Shown: positions 13,201 to 26,490, counted from the stretch's first letter. The stretch is DNA of 64,000 nt from Circinella umbellata (GCA_025093555.1 JAIWNF010000044.1:186001-250000), one strand, 5' to 3'. Numbers and translations: made by a program. The notes: generated from the sequence alone by a model not told the origin.

Positions 13201-16011
13201 TTCTATATTCCAAAAGATGAGAGGAAAGGATAAACATTTGTAGGTGAGTTATAAATAAAAAAGAAATATCAAATATTTAGATTAGTGAAATGACAAGTTA
13301 ATATAACGTACATGAGCAATCATTAAATCTTTATCATCTTCTGCTTTTAGGTGATCTTTTTCAATCTTTTCTTCTTCTTCATTTTGTTCGCGTTCCCAAA
13401 ATCGGGGTGTTCTTTTTTCATAAATATGTCGTCTTCGCCTACTACCAACAATTTGACCATTTTCATCAAAAATAGGAGCCATTTCACCTAAAATTTGTCG
13501 TTTCATATTTTTTGGACGTAAATGGTCATCCAATGCTCCCAATTTATGTAATTCAATAGCTGCTTTATAAGCTGCAAGACGTTTTGCTTTTGATTTTGTT
13601 CTTGCGACTTCAGATGTCATTTCACGTAAAGCTGCATTACTTGGTAATCTTAATGTACATGTAAATCCTTCACCAGCAGGAGAAATATCAAAGATAGGCT
13701 GAAGTGCACAAAATGCATCCGAAGGTAATGATCCAACATATAAATGTATTAAAGGAACAGCAAAATGAAGTGTAATGGCTGCTCCTGAACTTGGTACTTC
13801 ATACCTACAACCATTGAAATCTTCATCATATTCATCGTCCTCGTCATCATCCGCATCATTGTATGAATTATAAACACTTCGTTCAGGATGTTCCACACAA
13901 AAACTCTTCATTTTCACTTCTAATCTTCGAAAATCGTCTAATTTGACACAATCACCCGAAGTATTATCTTCAACTAAAATACAATATACTGAATCTTCTC
14001 TTCTTGCTCTTCCACGTGATTGAATATAACCAATTAATGTTCTAAAAAAGTCAAATCTAAAATAGTATAAAAAAAAGGGGGGAGGAAGTGTAAAATTTTA
14101 TAAGAATCATGCGCATGAAATAAATAATCCCCGCTCTTTTTTGATTACCTAATGACAACATTACAGGGTTGAATATCAAGACCTTCTTCTGCAACATTTG
14201 TTGCAATTAAAAGATTCAATTCACCATCTCTAAATTGATGAATCGTTTCATGTTGTTTCTTGAATTTCATTTGAATATCACCGTCATCATTTGTTCCATG
14301 ACCAATTAAAATACCACTTTTAATTGTGTTATCAAATTTATGATATGATTTAATTAATAAATCCAAAACAACGGCTGTATGTCGACGTTCCACAAAAATA
14401 ATACCACAAAAGTCTTGTTTTTGTTGAAATATACTTAATATTTCCATTAATTTAGAGACTTTGCCTGAAAATAATGCCAAGTCTTTAATATCAGGATTAT
14501 CAGGAGCAGCGTCTCGTGCTAATCGATAAGCTTCAATAATAATACGATCTTCTTCATTTAATTTATCTAATGGTAAATCTTGCGTATCATCATGAATACG
14601 ATTGGCTTGTTCTGTTAATAAATGTTTCCAAAGTCGATCACAACACCAAGGACCCAATTCTTTTAAAACGTTATCCGTTGATGAAAAAAGTCGTTTATAA
14701 CGTTCGATGTGATTAATTTTGTTTCTGATTTGTTTACATAATTTGGTATTTTCGTATCCATCTGTTGTGGTATAAGCAATGGTAACTTCTCTAGCACGTC
14801 TTACGACTTGTGCAATAGTTCCATTTATTGTTGTATAAACTCGACTATCAAGATTACGTTCTAATTCGCTAGCAAAAAAGAATACATTTAGTTTATTTAT
14901 ATATAAATAAAAGAGAAAAAAAAAATAAACTTACAAAATAGCTTGTTCAACACTTTTAGCTGATTTGTGAACAGGTGAAGCAGTCATACCAAAAATTTTT
15001 GGACGATCTTCTCTATTACATTGTTCATAATGTTCTTTCATAATAAGATTATATGGATGTCGTTTAGTACAATGATGACATTCATCAAAGATAATTAAAT
15101 TAACCTAAAAAAAATTATAATCTTAAAATCAGTCATAATAATAATAATATAAAAGAAAAAGAAATGAAAAGAGCTTAACTTGTGACATATGAATGAAACC
15201 ATGTCGAAGTGTATTAAGAAAGATTTGTGCTGTCATGACACACACATCACTTTCTTCAAAAATCTGTTTCCATTTCTTTTCACTCCAATTATCAATATCC
15301 ATTGCACCATACATACGTTCGACTTTTGCATCACAATTCGTTTTGATAACATTATATTGTTGAGGAACTAAAGGTACTCTGTCCACAAGAAAAAATGTAA
15401 GTTTTGTCTAAATAATATATAAAAGATATATGTTAATTGATTCTTATAAGAAAAGTTGGAGAGAGAAGGAAATAATAAAACTTTACATTTCTTCGTCTTA
15501 GTCTTTCTTCTCTTTCTTTTGCAGCAATATGTTTAATTAACATGACAGCAATCAATGTTTTTCCACTTCCAGTATCCAAAACGGCTAATACATTCTCATC
15601 TACTGCTTTTTGAAATAGTTCATATTGATAATCTCTGGGTGGTAACATTTTTGTTTCTTGAGGTTGTTCATCAAAATCATCTAAAAGTTCAGGTGTGTCT
15701 GGGTCTTGTAAGTTATACCGTTCTTGTTCAAATACTTGATCAGCATTTTTAGCACCACGATCAGGTAATGCATCTAAAAATTCTGGATCGATATAACGTA
15801 ACAATTGCTCTTGATCCCCACTATTCATTGTATTTTCAATCTTTTCAGGAATGAAAGGAATGATTGTATTATCATTCTCTTCTTCTTCTTTTGAATTCTT
15901 GTTTTCATTGTTGTTTATTATTGTCGTTGTCATATCAATGAGATTATTATTGGTTTCATCGTTATTATTATTTGAAATGAGAAAATCATTTGATTGTAAT
16001 GTAGTTGTCAT
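10285..16011 (-). CDS. DCL: Dicer (double-stranded RNA endonuclease)
   Basis: Dicer cuts dsRNA into small RNAs that guide silencing. Eight exons (16011-15487, 15407-15180, 15104-14935, 14868-14149, 14056-13312, 13202-11768, 11648-10598, 10522-10285) close in phase to 1703 residues. The helicase has motif I DTGSGKT (about 146-152), DECHH (258-262), GMTASP, ATNVAEEGLDIQPC and QSRGRAR. A dimerisation domain and then a platform/PAZ region follow; the latter ends with FCKIFWASASVYQSAMVLPS. RNase IIIa has YERLETLGDSLLKF plus DKTLADVVEATLGA; RNase IIIb has YQRLEFLGDAILDF plus PKVLSDVVESMLGA. All catalytic acids are therefore present in both domains. The last 80 residues form a dsRBD with an acidic tail. 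The stop lies 57 bp from the convergent Gemin5-like stop. Which Dicer paralogue this is cannot be told. Confidence 0.96.
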
Positions 16012-16509
16012 TCTTTTTTTTGAAAGAAAGAGAAAAGAAATGGAAAAGAGCTTTTTTCTCTGTTACTACTTTTTCTTTGTAAAGAAAAAAAAAAGGGGTT
16101 GAAAAAAAAAACGGAATCAATCCGAAATAGATCGGTTTTTAAATCAACCATCTTTTAGTTTGTTATATTACATCTTTAAAGGTATTAATAACAAAACAAC
16201 CCGTTTTATATTATATATACTTCAATTCATTTTATTTTTAATTGCAGTAAAGATACTAGATATGTAATATGTATAGAGTTTATCTATTATAATTGGTTTT
16301 CAAAAGAAGAAAGAGAAGGATTATCTACTATCCTCATATGATTAGATAAATACTGGATTAGTTGGTGTTACATTTTTTTTATATGTAAATAATCCATGCG
16401 GCAAGCTAAATAATTTCTTTCTTTTTCTTTCTTTCTTTTTCCTTATTTTTTACTCTTCACTACCATAACTATTTCATTTATCAAACTAATACTCTAAATA
16501 CTAATAATA
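16012..16509. promoter_or_regulatory. Shared upstream region of Dicer and the F-box gene
   Basis: The 498-bp head-to-head gap contains poly-A/poly-T stretches, ttatattatatatac at 16208-16222 and a pyrimidine-rich leader (16418-16450) before the F-box ATG. Control elements are inferred from layout only. Confidence 0.3.
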
Positions 16510-17757
16510 ATGGCAACAAAAAGACTAAAATTAAAAAAACTCAAAGCAAAGTCGATTCAATCTGAAACAAAAGGAAATTATATAATGGCATTAATATATG
16601 CTAAAGATATGATTCGTCTTGATCATATGTACATGGATGGATATTATCAAAAAGCTTCAGCTTACTTTGGTCTCAAAAGATTTCAAGATTGTATTTCCGT
16701 TTGTGATGGAAAAGATCAGAAAGATACCACTATGATAATAACTAATAATGACAACAATAACAACATTATAAGAACTCATGATTTTACTAATCATCCTCAA
16801 CTTGTCCAGTTACGACGAATGGCGTTAAACTATTTACTTGATCAAGGAGGATATAAGATTGATTTTATTGGCTCTAAAGATTCAGCGCTACCCCAAGAGT
16901 TGATTGACATGATTTTTGGACTGATTGATTTTTCAAGCTTTGTGACATGTACGCGCATCAGTTCAACATGGTGCAATATTCTTACAAATCAAGTTTGGTC
17001 TTCAGTATTACCTAAATTCAAAGCCGATACATTGACTCATTTGACTGAAGATGAAGCTGATTTACTGTTATCAAGTTTACGCGGTGAAGGAAGATTTTCT
17101 TTGATTACAAGTGATGAAGACGGAAGTAAAGAACAAACACGCGTTCGAATGCTGTCTAATATTGGTGACTGTAATCTTTATTCACTTGGTAAATATATAT
17201 ATAAATATAAGGTGGTTATATAATAAAAAAAATTGTATATAAATATATTAAAAAGAGAAAGAAAAAAACATAATAGTAGAGTATTATTCACATATTTATA
17301 ATACATAGACATCGGTGGAGGATTTGCTGATTTGTTTTACGGTATTGTTCTATCCAATAAGAATACTCTTCGTGAAATTACAATCTCATCTGCTGTTCTA
17401 ACGTTAACTGTATCGTTAATCCTCACGGCCCTCGTACATACTCAAGTCACTACCCTTTCATTTACAGGTCCGTACGAAGTAGTGGATGATTTAGAATCAC
17501 CAACAATTCAAGTATTAAACTCTTTATTACATCTTCAAATTTCGGACTTTCATACCCAACCTTATTGTGATCGAAATCGAATTCCATTGTTTATGGTATC
17601 CACCATTCGATTCTTTTTAAAAAAATGTCCAAATTTACAAACATTGGTTATCCACCCATTGGAAAACAAGCGTAGCTTTAGTCGACTTGTCTTACGAGAA
17701 ATTGAAAAATTACGACATAATAACCTAGTAACCCTTCAATTTTATACCGAAAGTTAA
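16510..17757 (+). CDS. TPR and F-box protein
   Basis: The product is probably a substrate receptor of an SCF ubiquitin ligase. Two exons (16510-17188 and 17309-17757) give 375 residues. The N-terminal 70 residues look like paired TPR helices (KGNYIMALIYAKDMIRLDHM, then GYYQKASAYFGLKRFQDCIS). The F-box begins near residue 125 with ALPQELIDMIFGLIDFSSFV and continues through TRISSTWCNIL. The C-terminal half has repeated hydrophobic segments such as VTTLSFTGPYEVVDDLES and LNSLLHLQISDF, which resemble irregular leucine-rich repeats. This TPR/F-box/LRR layout is found in many Mucoromycota proteins of unknown target. An Asn-rich insert lies near residues 75-90. Confidence 0.8.
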
Positions 17758-20440
17758 AATGAAAATAATCAAACAGCCCTTCCACTCCCACCCCCCATTT
17801 TTTTTAATCATTTGTTAGTAATACCTATGTATATGAGATTTTCCACAAAAAAAACATATTTTATAATTGGTAAAAAAAAAGAGCTTGGTTTAGTAACTGG
17901 AATAAATAAATAGTAGTTATTATTTTGATATGTGCAATTGAGGCTTTGAGAAGCAGTAAGTTCAAATACTGGGCTTGACAATCAGTATATACATACATTT
18001 TGTGTATTTTTTTGATTGAATTTCTATATTATATACGTATAGAGTCAATATCCTAGTTTTCTATACGTAACCAAATTACTTTAGATATATATCCATATAT
18101 GAATCCCAATTTCAATAGCGCTGATGCTTCGATCGAGTTCAAGTATCCTTAAAAAAATCCTGATTTATTCGTGCACGTTATATTATTCCTTTCGGAGGAC
18201 TTATTCAAGACAATATCCACTTATTCCTCAACTAATATAATGTCAATAACTTATTATTTCTCAACTACGTAGTGCCAGTTTTTAAAAAGTGGTTTCTGCA
18301 ATGACATTATTATCAAGAAATAGGAAAAGCTAAAAGAAGCAAGCAAAAAGCAGATTCACCGATTGACTGAGTATGTATATTTATATTACTATCTTCACCT
18401 CATTGATAGAATGTTAATGGTTGGTTCGATCAGTATATTTTTTCATTATTGTGAGGTTCTCAATATACAATCACTGGTGTTATTCGTATCCAAAAATAAC
18501 CACACGAGTTGCTTTTGGTAATAGAAAATAAATCAGATTGATGTAAACCTCTTCTTCTTACACTTTGTTTTATACATTGCGTTTTATTATCTACTACCGT
18601 TCAGAAGATAAAAGCACAGAAAAAAAAAGTGTGGTAAAAATTTATTTATACCGGTAATTCTTTTATGTTAGCTTAATGTATATAAATTATCTGTCGGTTT
18701 TGGTCAAAGTATTTCTTGTTTTTTGTTTTAGATCATCTTAATCCCTGTTGTCATTAAAGGACTACGTACAAATCTTTAAGTATATTCTTTTGTTTCTTTT
18801 GTGACACAATTTTTTTTTTTTTTTTTAGGATTCTATTTCATGATTATTGCAAAAAAAAAACAAAAAAACAAAAACCTCATCAAACCAATATGATGTGTTT
18901 AGATTTAACTATTTTGAAACGTGTAAACAATTTATTATTATCGTTCTATTTTTTTTATATTGGTATTATTATTAATAATAACAAAGTAGACATCTTTTCC
19001 CAATGTTTTCTTTTTCCCATCAGATACAAATTTGGGAAGTCTAATATACTCATTTTTCCGTTACGTATTATTGAGATTTCTTATTTAATTAAAAAGAACG
19101 CCAAGCATCCACTTTTTTTTTTACTCTATGTAAGATGAGTAAAGAAATAATTTTTGTCAGGTTCATTTAACTAAGCAACAGTAAACAAAAAAAAAATCAT
19201 TTTTATCCTCTTTCAAAAGAAGACCAGTTCATTAATTACAATAAGATTTGCAGCTGCTAGTGAAAAATTACAGGGCATGTAGCTCTATATACATGTATAT
19301 TATGTAATAAAAGTTATAGCTATAGTTATATAATATACATGGTAAAGCCCCTCTCTTTTTTTTCTAATGAACCCCTAAAACTTTTTTTACTACGACTGTG
19401 AGAATATATAAATATTTATCCATGACGTGAGTTTATAAGTTCAATAAAACTAACTTTTTTTTGTCGGGTTCAGGTTGCACGATAATAACTCCATTTTTTT
19501 CTTATCTTTTTCAACATTTTGTACCATGTGCACAAAATAGCCCTATATGGTAATCTTTATAGTTTTTTTTTTTATCTGAATTTCTTAAACATTGTTGCAC
19601 GAATGATGTTTTTACCTGAGAGTTTATATAAAAAAAAGGTACCTATCATTAGCTAGAAGAACCAGATAATAGTAGATGAGGTTATCTATATTATAAGCCG
19701 TGGTAAAATTGAAAAGAATTAACCATGATTTCACCGTGAGAATAAATAGCCTTTTTCGTAATATGATAGTAACCTGACTATTTTTTGTTTTCTGTTTTGC
19801 TATTGACATAATTTGCTTTTTCTGGTACGCAGAAAGAATAAATGCTTGTTAATTAATATATGTAGCGTGGTAAAAAAAAAAAGAGAGGGGTCATTACTTA
19901 GTAACAAAAATAAGAATAAATAGAAAATGTATTGTGTAGCAGCAGCGCGGGAAAACTGAACTCTTTTTTAATTGAATGTATTTTTGGTTTTTTGTATATT
20001 CTATTCATAATATAACATCAAATACTATACGCCAATAAATGAAAGAATAGGTATAGAATTGTTTAAATGAACATTACAGATTACATCTCTATACTCTATT
20101 GGTCTTCTCTATACACGAATTTTAAAAATCCTTGACTAAAATATATTTCTTTCATATGATTGGTTTAATTAACAAAAGTTTTGATTACAGAATTAAGTTT
20201 TTAAACAGCCAAAATAAAACAGAAAATAAAAGATAAGATCTAATATATACAAAGACGATTAAGTTTTCTCACGACAGTAGCACCAGTTGACTTTAACTAA
20301 AATTACATTGTCACTCCTCCCCTCCCCTTTTTCTTTTGAAGTAGACTTAATGACATTTATTATAAAGAGGTATATATTATATAACCCTTTGAATGTTTAG
20401 TGTTCCCGGTTTTTTTTTTTTTTTTTTTTTTTGGAATAGT
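17758..20440. other. Gene-free AT-rich stretch
   Basis: About 2.7 kb without a supportable gene. The longest open frames are short, repetitive or hydrophobic and lack a plausible splice partner. The sequence is AT rich with scattered homopolymers. No inverted-repeat element or tRNA could be identified by eye. Confidence 0.5.
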
Positions 20441-20442
20441 CC

Positions 20443-20727
20443 ATGTCTCCGAATTATTCTCAGCTTATGTTTGGATACCAAGTTATTGATGTACCCCATG
20501 AACAATTAAAGAAGAAAAATGGAAAATCTCCTTCTCCTCCGCTAGGTTCTCCGGTTAAATGGCACTTTTTTTTATCCATAATAATAGAAAAGAAGCAAAA
20601 AAAAGTTAGTATGTATTTTCGTTTTCTAAAGTTAGAGAAATCACATTATTATAAACTAATTTATTTGAGGGTGGAGGAAGAGAAGAAGAGAAGGAAAGGA
20701 AAGGAAAGAAAATTTGCTGAGAAATAA
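20443..20727 (+). other. Possible short or decayed coding segment
   Basis: An ATG at 20443 follows a T run of about 22 bases (20410-20431), which resembles the leader of genuine genes here. The first 40 codons have a protein-like composition (PNYSQLMFGYQVIDVPHEQL, then KKKNGKSPSPPLGSPVKW) before the frame turns into low-complexity Lys/Arg/Phe. It may be a first exon whose donor I could not place, a small gene, or a relic. I do not recognise the family. Confidence 0.25.
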
Positions 20728-21190
20728 ATAGGGTTCTGCTATGTTCAAGTCTGATTCTGTAAAGAGTAAAAAAAGAAAGAAAGAGGGGAGAGATTCATTT
20801 GTACGTAACCATTTGTCAAATAACTTTGTTCATATGATCCCCATTCATTAATATCAGTGCCAAATTAGGAATGATCGCGGTAATGAAACGGATAAGACGA
20901 ACGAAAAACAAAAAGAAAACAAGAAACCATGGAAAAAAAATCGCAGCTTGGAATATAAATGTCTTATATGTAATTCTTAAAAAAAACGGGCTCTTAATAA
21001 CGAAAGGCTGGGATTCTAACTCGGGATTGAATTTGTTTCTTAGCGCTCAATAATATATATATATATACTAGACATTTAGTTATACTTTCTTTTTTTTTAA
21101 CACTCTTTTTTTTTTCGTTCATCGATCCATATTACCTCCCTTCCACCTTACAACTCCTTTTCTTTTTTTTCATATCAATTTTGATTATAT
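20728..21190. other. Upstream region of the amino acid transporter gene
   Basis: The last 120 bp before the transporter ATG are T/C rich (21084-21180), typical of leaders in this window. Nothing else is recognised. Confidence 0.3.
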
Positions 21191-23177
21191 ATGTCTGATA
21201 CAAAAGACGAAAAAGCGAGTATAGGGTATACTCCTGATTCCGCAAGTGCCACTTTTGAAACAGGTACATGATAATAATAATAATAACGAAAAATTTTTTA
21301 TGATTATTATTCTTCTATACCCTTTTCAAATTAAGCTATCAAATAGAAAAACAAACAAGCAATTATTTATCTATCAATATTAAAGAAATTAACTTATTAT
21401 TTTTATTATACATTTAGATTTTGAATTTGGCACTAGCGGTTATGATGTAGATAGAACGAATGGTGGGACCGCATTTTATGCTTATTACAACATTGTATGT
21501 TTGGTTGCTGGTACAGGCATGTTGGGTCTTTCATCGGTAATTATAACTCTTTAAAAAAGAACAAGAAACGAACGACAAACAACAACAAATATATATATCC
21601 TGAAAAAAAAAGGTGATCACTGACTAAAATAATATCGAATTGCTTTTTTTTTATCTTTTATATATTAGGCTTTACGACAAGGAGGTAAAGATGCTTTATA
21701 TTATTATCATAATTTTGTTTTTATATATTTAAACTAATAATTTTTTTATCTATAATAGGTTGGGCTGGTTTGGTGATGATTTTATTAGCATGGTGGATGT
21801 CAAGTGTAAGTTACTTTATTTACATTGTAACTAATATTATTACTATTTTTGCTTACGATATATATATATTATAGTATACTGGTGTCATTATGCAAAGATG
21901 TATGTACAAAGGAAAAAGTCGACGATTAGCATCATTTAAAGAAATTGCCACTGAATCATTCGGTACTATTGGAGGTAAATAATAATACTCATTTTAATAC
22001 GTGACCGCGCAACCCCCCGACAAACCCACACAACCTTCAATATAGAAAGAAAAGAAGTAAAGTAAATTAACTTTTGTATATAAATATGTTATTTTTTTTT
22101 TAAAAAAAAAGGCTGGGTAAGCTTTTTCTTTAGTACTTGGATTTATCTCGGTACACCTGTCCTTTACTTGGTTCTTGCTGCTCAAAATATGAATCAACTC
22201 TGTGCTGGCACAGCTGGTGAACTTGGTCGTCTTAAATGGACTATTATCTGGTGTGTCGTTGTTGCAATTCCTTATATCTTTATTAAATCTATGAATAATG
22301 TAGCTTGGACTAGTGCATTGGGTATGGTGGCTATTATGGCTACTGTAAGTATTATTACGATGATTATTTGATACTGTTTTTGCGTGTGTTATAATAATCT
22401 GATAACTAAATTTTTAAAAATAATAATAACTAATAATAGATTGTCATCACAATTGTCTTGGCTGGTATTGATGCTCCTAATCAAGCTGCTACTACAGTGC
22501 ATGATAATGTCATTTGGGATGGTTTCCCTATTGCTCTTGCCACTATTTCATTCAGTTTCGGTGGTAATGTCGTATACCCTAATGTTGAAGGTTCCATGAA
22601 AAATCCCAAGCGTTGGCCTATTACTATTGTCGGTGGTCTTGCCACATGTGCTGCTATGTACTTGGCTATTGCTGTATGTGGCTACTATGTGTACGGTACT
22701 GATGTTCTTAACCCTGTCTATAACAGCACTCCCGATGGACCTGCTAGAACAGTAGCCATTGTTTTGATCACAATAAATGTAGCTGTTTCTTCTCCCATCA
22801 TGTTGGTGTCATTTGCACTTGATGTTGAAGACATGTTAAATATTACTGTTGAAAAATGTGGTAAGAAGAAGGAATTCGTTTACCGATTTTTAGTTCGCAT
22901 TGGTATTATGATCATTGTTGCCGTTATTGGTATTTTGATTCCATTCTTTGATTTGCTTATGTCATTGATTGGTGCCTTTGCCAACTGTGCTCTTATCATG
23001 ATCTTCCCCGTCTTGTTCTATATACGTTTGACCGGTTTCCGTAACAAGAACATTCTTGAACACGCATGGCATCTTTTAATTATCGTTGTGGGTCTTGTTG
23101 GTTTGATCTTTGGTACTTGGACTGCTATCGAGGATCTTGTCGATGCCTTTACTGATGGTTATGAATACGAACTTTAA
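21191..23177 (+). CDS. AVT-type amino acid transporter (AAAP family)
   Basis: Members of the AAAP/SLC36-38 family move neutral or basic amino acids, in fungi often across the vacuolar membrane. Seven exons (21191-21263, 21418-21536, 21669-21684, 21759-21805, 21875-21974, 22112-22344, 22440-23177) close in phase to 441 residues. The N-terminus is hydrophilic. The first membrane segment carries NIVCLVAGTGMLGLSSALRQ, the diagnostic AAAP helix-1 pattern. About 11 membrane segments follow, including ATISFSFGGNVVYPNVEGSM and FFDLLMSLIGAFANCALIMI. Exon 3 is a 16-bp microexon encoding ALRQG. Compared with fungal AVT1/AVT3 proteins the N-terminal extension is short. The substrate cannot be told from sequence. 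Confidence 0.9.
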
Positions 23178-23656
23178 TTCCAATTTCATTTTTCTTTGTC
23201 ACTATACCTTTATTTTTTCTTTTATTTTATTTTTTTTTCATTTTTCTTTTAAATTTATTATGAATGTATTATATATTTATATTATATTTCTTTTTTCTAC
23301 TCCTTGATTAAAAACATAATTCCCCCGGTTGTATTATTTTTCTCTAGAAATTCTGTTTAACTTGTTTCAAACCCTTTACTCTATTAATACAACAGTTTTC
23401 TCTCACGCTCGCAGTCCTGTCATGTCTGCTTTTTTTCTGAATTGAACTAAACTATATAATATACACTAAACTAAACTAAAATAAAAATAAAAAAAATGAT
23501 CACTGGTTTTTTGATCTCATTTATTTAACATTATACATACAATTTCGTCTTGTAGGAGCAACATTATTGATTAAAACTTTGCGTGTGTGTGCGTGTATAA
23601 ATATATATAAAATTGTGGCTGGTCCCCCTTTCCTTTTTTTTTCTCTGGAGTGTTTT
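23178..23656. other. Convergent 3' region
   Basis: About 480 bp separate the transporter and the PH-protein stop codons. T-rich sequence and a TG run (23581-23598) are present. No gene is seen. Confidence 0.35.
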
Positions 23657-26004
23657 TTACCACATGAATCGTAAATTTATTCTATCCTCATCAGTATTAT
23701 TATTATGCTGATCATGGTGGTTTTTTGTTCCATGATGATTGATATTGTTATTATTATTGGCATAAGCCTTGAAGATTTGCATCCAATAATTCGCCTTTAT
23801 AGTGTTATCAGCATAAAGATACACTTTTCCTTCTAATATTTCATGTTCTTCCAATCTTGCTGGTTCCATAAGTTTAGCACATGCTCGTTCAAATCTTAAT
23901 ACAAGACCTGTTGTACTAGACATTCGTACTGTTTCTTGATCATGTTGATCAGAAGCATATGTAACAGAAAGCAAAGGGTTTAATGGGATCCTACCTACAT
24001 TCTATATATATATATATATATAAATTAAATAGTATGAATAAAAGAAAAGTTTTGAATACTTTTTTTTTCCAATAAATACTACTTTTCACTGGCACGCTCT
24101 TATTTTTACCTTGAATGATTCATCAAACAACAATAATGTTCGCATTTTTAATTTTACGAAATATCTTCTCCAAGTCTATAAATGATTTTGAAAAGAAAAA
24201 TAATAGGGGTAGTTGCAAGTATAGATTTTGGTAAGTTCGTGGATATGTTCTCTTTTTGTTGTCGTTATCGTCTGCATATGTACATGAATTAATCTTTTTC
24301 ATGAAATTTATTATTTACCGGATAACCTTGACCACGAACATAAACAGTTAAATAATCTCCTTGTTCACAATGATCTAGTACATGTTTATCGATTTTGAAC
24401 GGGTTATGATGGATATCGTTGTTTTCGTTAAAAGTATTATGTGCTGTAGTAGGGATAGTCGTATTGTTGAAATAATTAATGCCGTTACTATGTAAAGAAA
24501 AATTTGAAGAGTAGCAGGAAGAAGATGGTGATGCCGCAAAAGAAGAAGATGGTTCCAATGAAGGTTTTTTAGAATGAAATGATACTGTGAGTTCCAAATT
24601 ATAACGATCTTGATGGTTGTACAACGGTTGTGTCATTGTATAACGTAATGGACCTTGACCGACAAATGCATCCGGAAAACTACCAGAAACAATTTGTTTT
24701 ACACCAATTACTGGCATAACTGTATGATTGGTTGTTGTTGCTGTTTTTCTTTTAATTTTTGTCGTTACTACATCTTTTTTTTTTCTTCCCAATCGATGTT
24801 TGACTTTTGTTAATGTAGAAGTTAATGGATTTAATGGTTGAGCCATAAGAATAAATGTCAAATCAAATGAACCATCGATATTTCTATTATGTAATACCGT
24901 CCCCCCCCCCATTTATGATTTTTTAGTACACATATCATTGTGATTGGTATATTGTTATTACTGCTGTTTTGCTTACAATGGAATATCACAAGCCAGTTCA
25001 CGTGTAGAAGATCCCACAGGAACTTTTTCCATAATTCCGGGAATTGTTTCAAGTGTTTTCCCATCCAATTGCAAATGTAAATGATATTCATACTCTAAAA
25101 TAATTATGGGTTAGAATATTCCAACAAATATATATACGATGTAATATGTCATTTATTTACCTTTTGACGACGCATAATTGGTAATTTGATGTACTAAGAA
25201 ATGTATATATATATACTCTTTCTTTTTTAATAATCATAGAAACTTTGCTATTATCATACTCCTCCACCCGAAAACCTTGATTTACTCTCTCTCTCTCTCT
25301 CTCTCATCCATCCATCCATCCATCCATCCATTCTCGAAAAAATAATCCAACCATTTATATATATATATACCTTTACAGTAAATTGTTTTATCTGTATCAT
25401 TATTTAAAGATCGTCTACTACTACTATTAGCAATCTGTTGCTGTAAATGATCTTGATTGACATTATACATTAATGGTAATTCGATTGAAGTAGTGAGCAT
25501 TTTATGAAATGGCATACCGAGCCAAGTCACGGCTCTTTGAAGACCTGTGTGAATCTGACGATTTAACTGTTGTTGTCGTGTAAATATTTTCTTATAACTA
25601 TTGTTGGTATGTGTTACTTGTTGCTGTTGCCTAGTAAAATTATCGGTTGGTTTTGGTGGTAACGATGGTAACGGGCGATCGAGAACTGAACATAAATTAG
25701 GTACGGTATAATAAGTGTCTACTGGAAATGAATTAATATCATGTTGTTGTTGTGTTTCCTTAAGAGCTGCATTAATAGTAGTGATAGCATCATTATTAGT
25801 TATACTTCTCTCGCTGATACTATTGCTAGATGAATATGAAGTAAAAGTACTGCTGCTGTTATTATTGATGGAGGTACTGACTTTATCATTTGTGATGTTT
25901 GTTGTTTTAATGTCAGTAATGTTTGATGGCTGAATTTGATTAACTCTCTTGCGATTCATCAAATGGAATAATGTTGGCTGTTGTTGTTCATGATATCTAT
26001 TCAT
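23657..26004 (-). CDS. PH-domain protein with anillin-like region (septum/bud-site type)
   Basis: Six exons (26004-25371, 25193-25161, 25094-24977, 24883-24319, 24175-24110, 24001-23657) close in phase to 586 residues. The N-terminal 210 residues are Gln/Ser/Asn rich with a proline motif RPLPSLPPKP. A beta-rich module follows (EYEYHLHLQLDGKTLE, then IDGSFDLTFILMAQPL and QDRYNLELTVSFHSK), like the C2-like part of the anillin homology domain. The C-terminus is a PH domain: RGQGYP, THTWRRYFVKLKMRTLLLFD without the first two residues, VGRIPLNP, and the closing helix NYWMQIFKAY. Anillin/Bud4/Mid1 proteins organise the cytokinetic ring and bind membrane, so a role in septation is inferred. An in-frame upstream ATG at 26076 would add 24 residues; I prefer 26004 because the upstream extension is hydrophobic and low in complexity. 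Confidence 0.6.
25284..25332. repeat. Compound microsatellite in a PH-protein intron
   Basis: A CT run of about 22 bases (25284-25305) is followed by about seven copies of ATCC. It lies in the first intron of the PH-domain gene. Confidence 0.8.
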
Positions 26005-26490
26005 TGTAATAACATATATAAAAATCTTTCCTTTTTTACTTAAACGTTTATACAAGAAGTATTTTGGTATAATCAAAAAAGAAAAAGAGAGAAAGGAAGA
26101 GAAAAGAAATCAAGGAATGAAAAACATCCATCTATTTCTTTACTTTCTGGGAAAGTTCGACTTATTCACGTTATAAAACTCTTTATCGCATAACTATCAA
26201 AATAAATTTCCGAAGCAAGGTGGTATGTTGTAATGCAATATATATAAATATACATGATTGCCTCGTATATGTTTACGTTATACCATCAGTAGCACAATTT
26301 TTTTTTATATTTTCTTTTATAAATATATATAAATATTATTCATTAATTTGTTATCAAAATAAGATGTTGAATAAGTACGCTTGTATATAGTTATGTACGA
26401 AAAAAAACTTGAAAAATTAAGTAACGCTATTTTGTTTTGTTGAAATGAATAGGTATTAGTTAGACCAGCTAATTGATACTAATTACCTAG

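Noticed and set aside
14041..14060. Alternative acceptor in the fourth Dicer intron (tttttag just before aacattaattgg)
   Set aside because: It keeps the frame but drops the five residues FDFFR, whose start (RFD) is conserved in helicase motif V of Dicers; the upstream acceptor restores them.
17930..18000. tRNA-like segment (agttcaaatac flanked by short complementary bases)
   Set aside because: No acceptor stem, D-arm or anticodon arm could be built around it.
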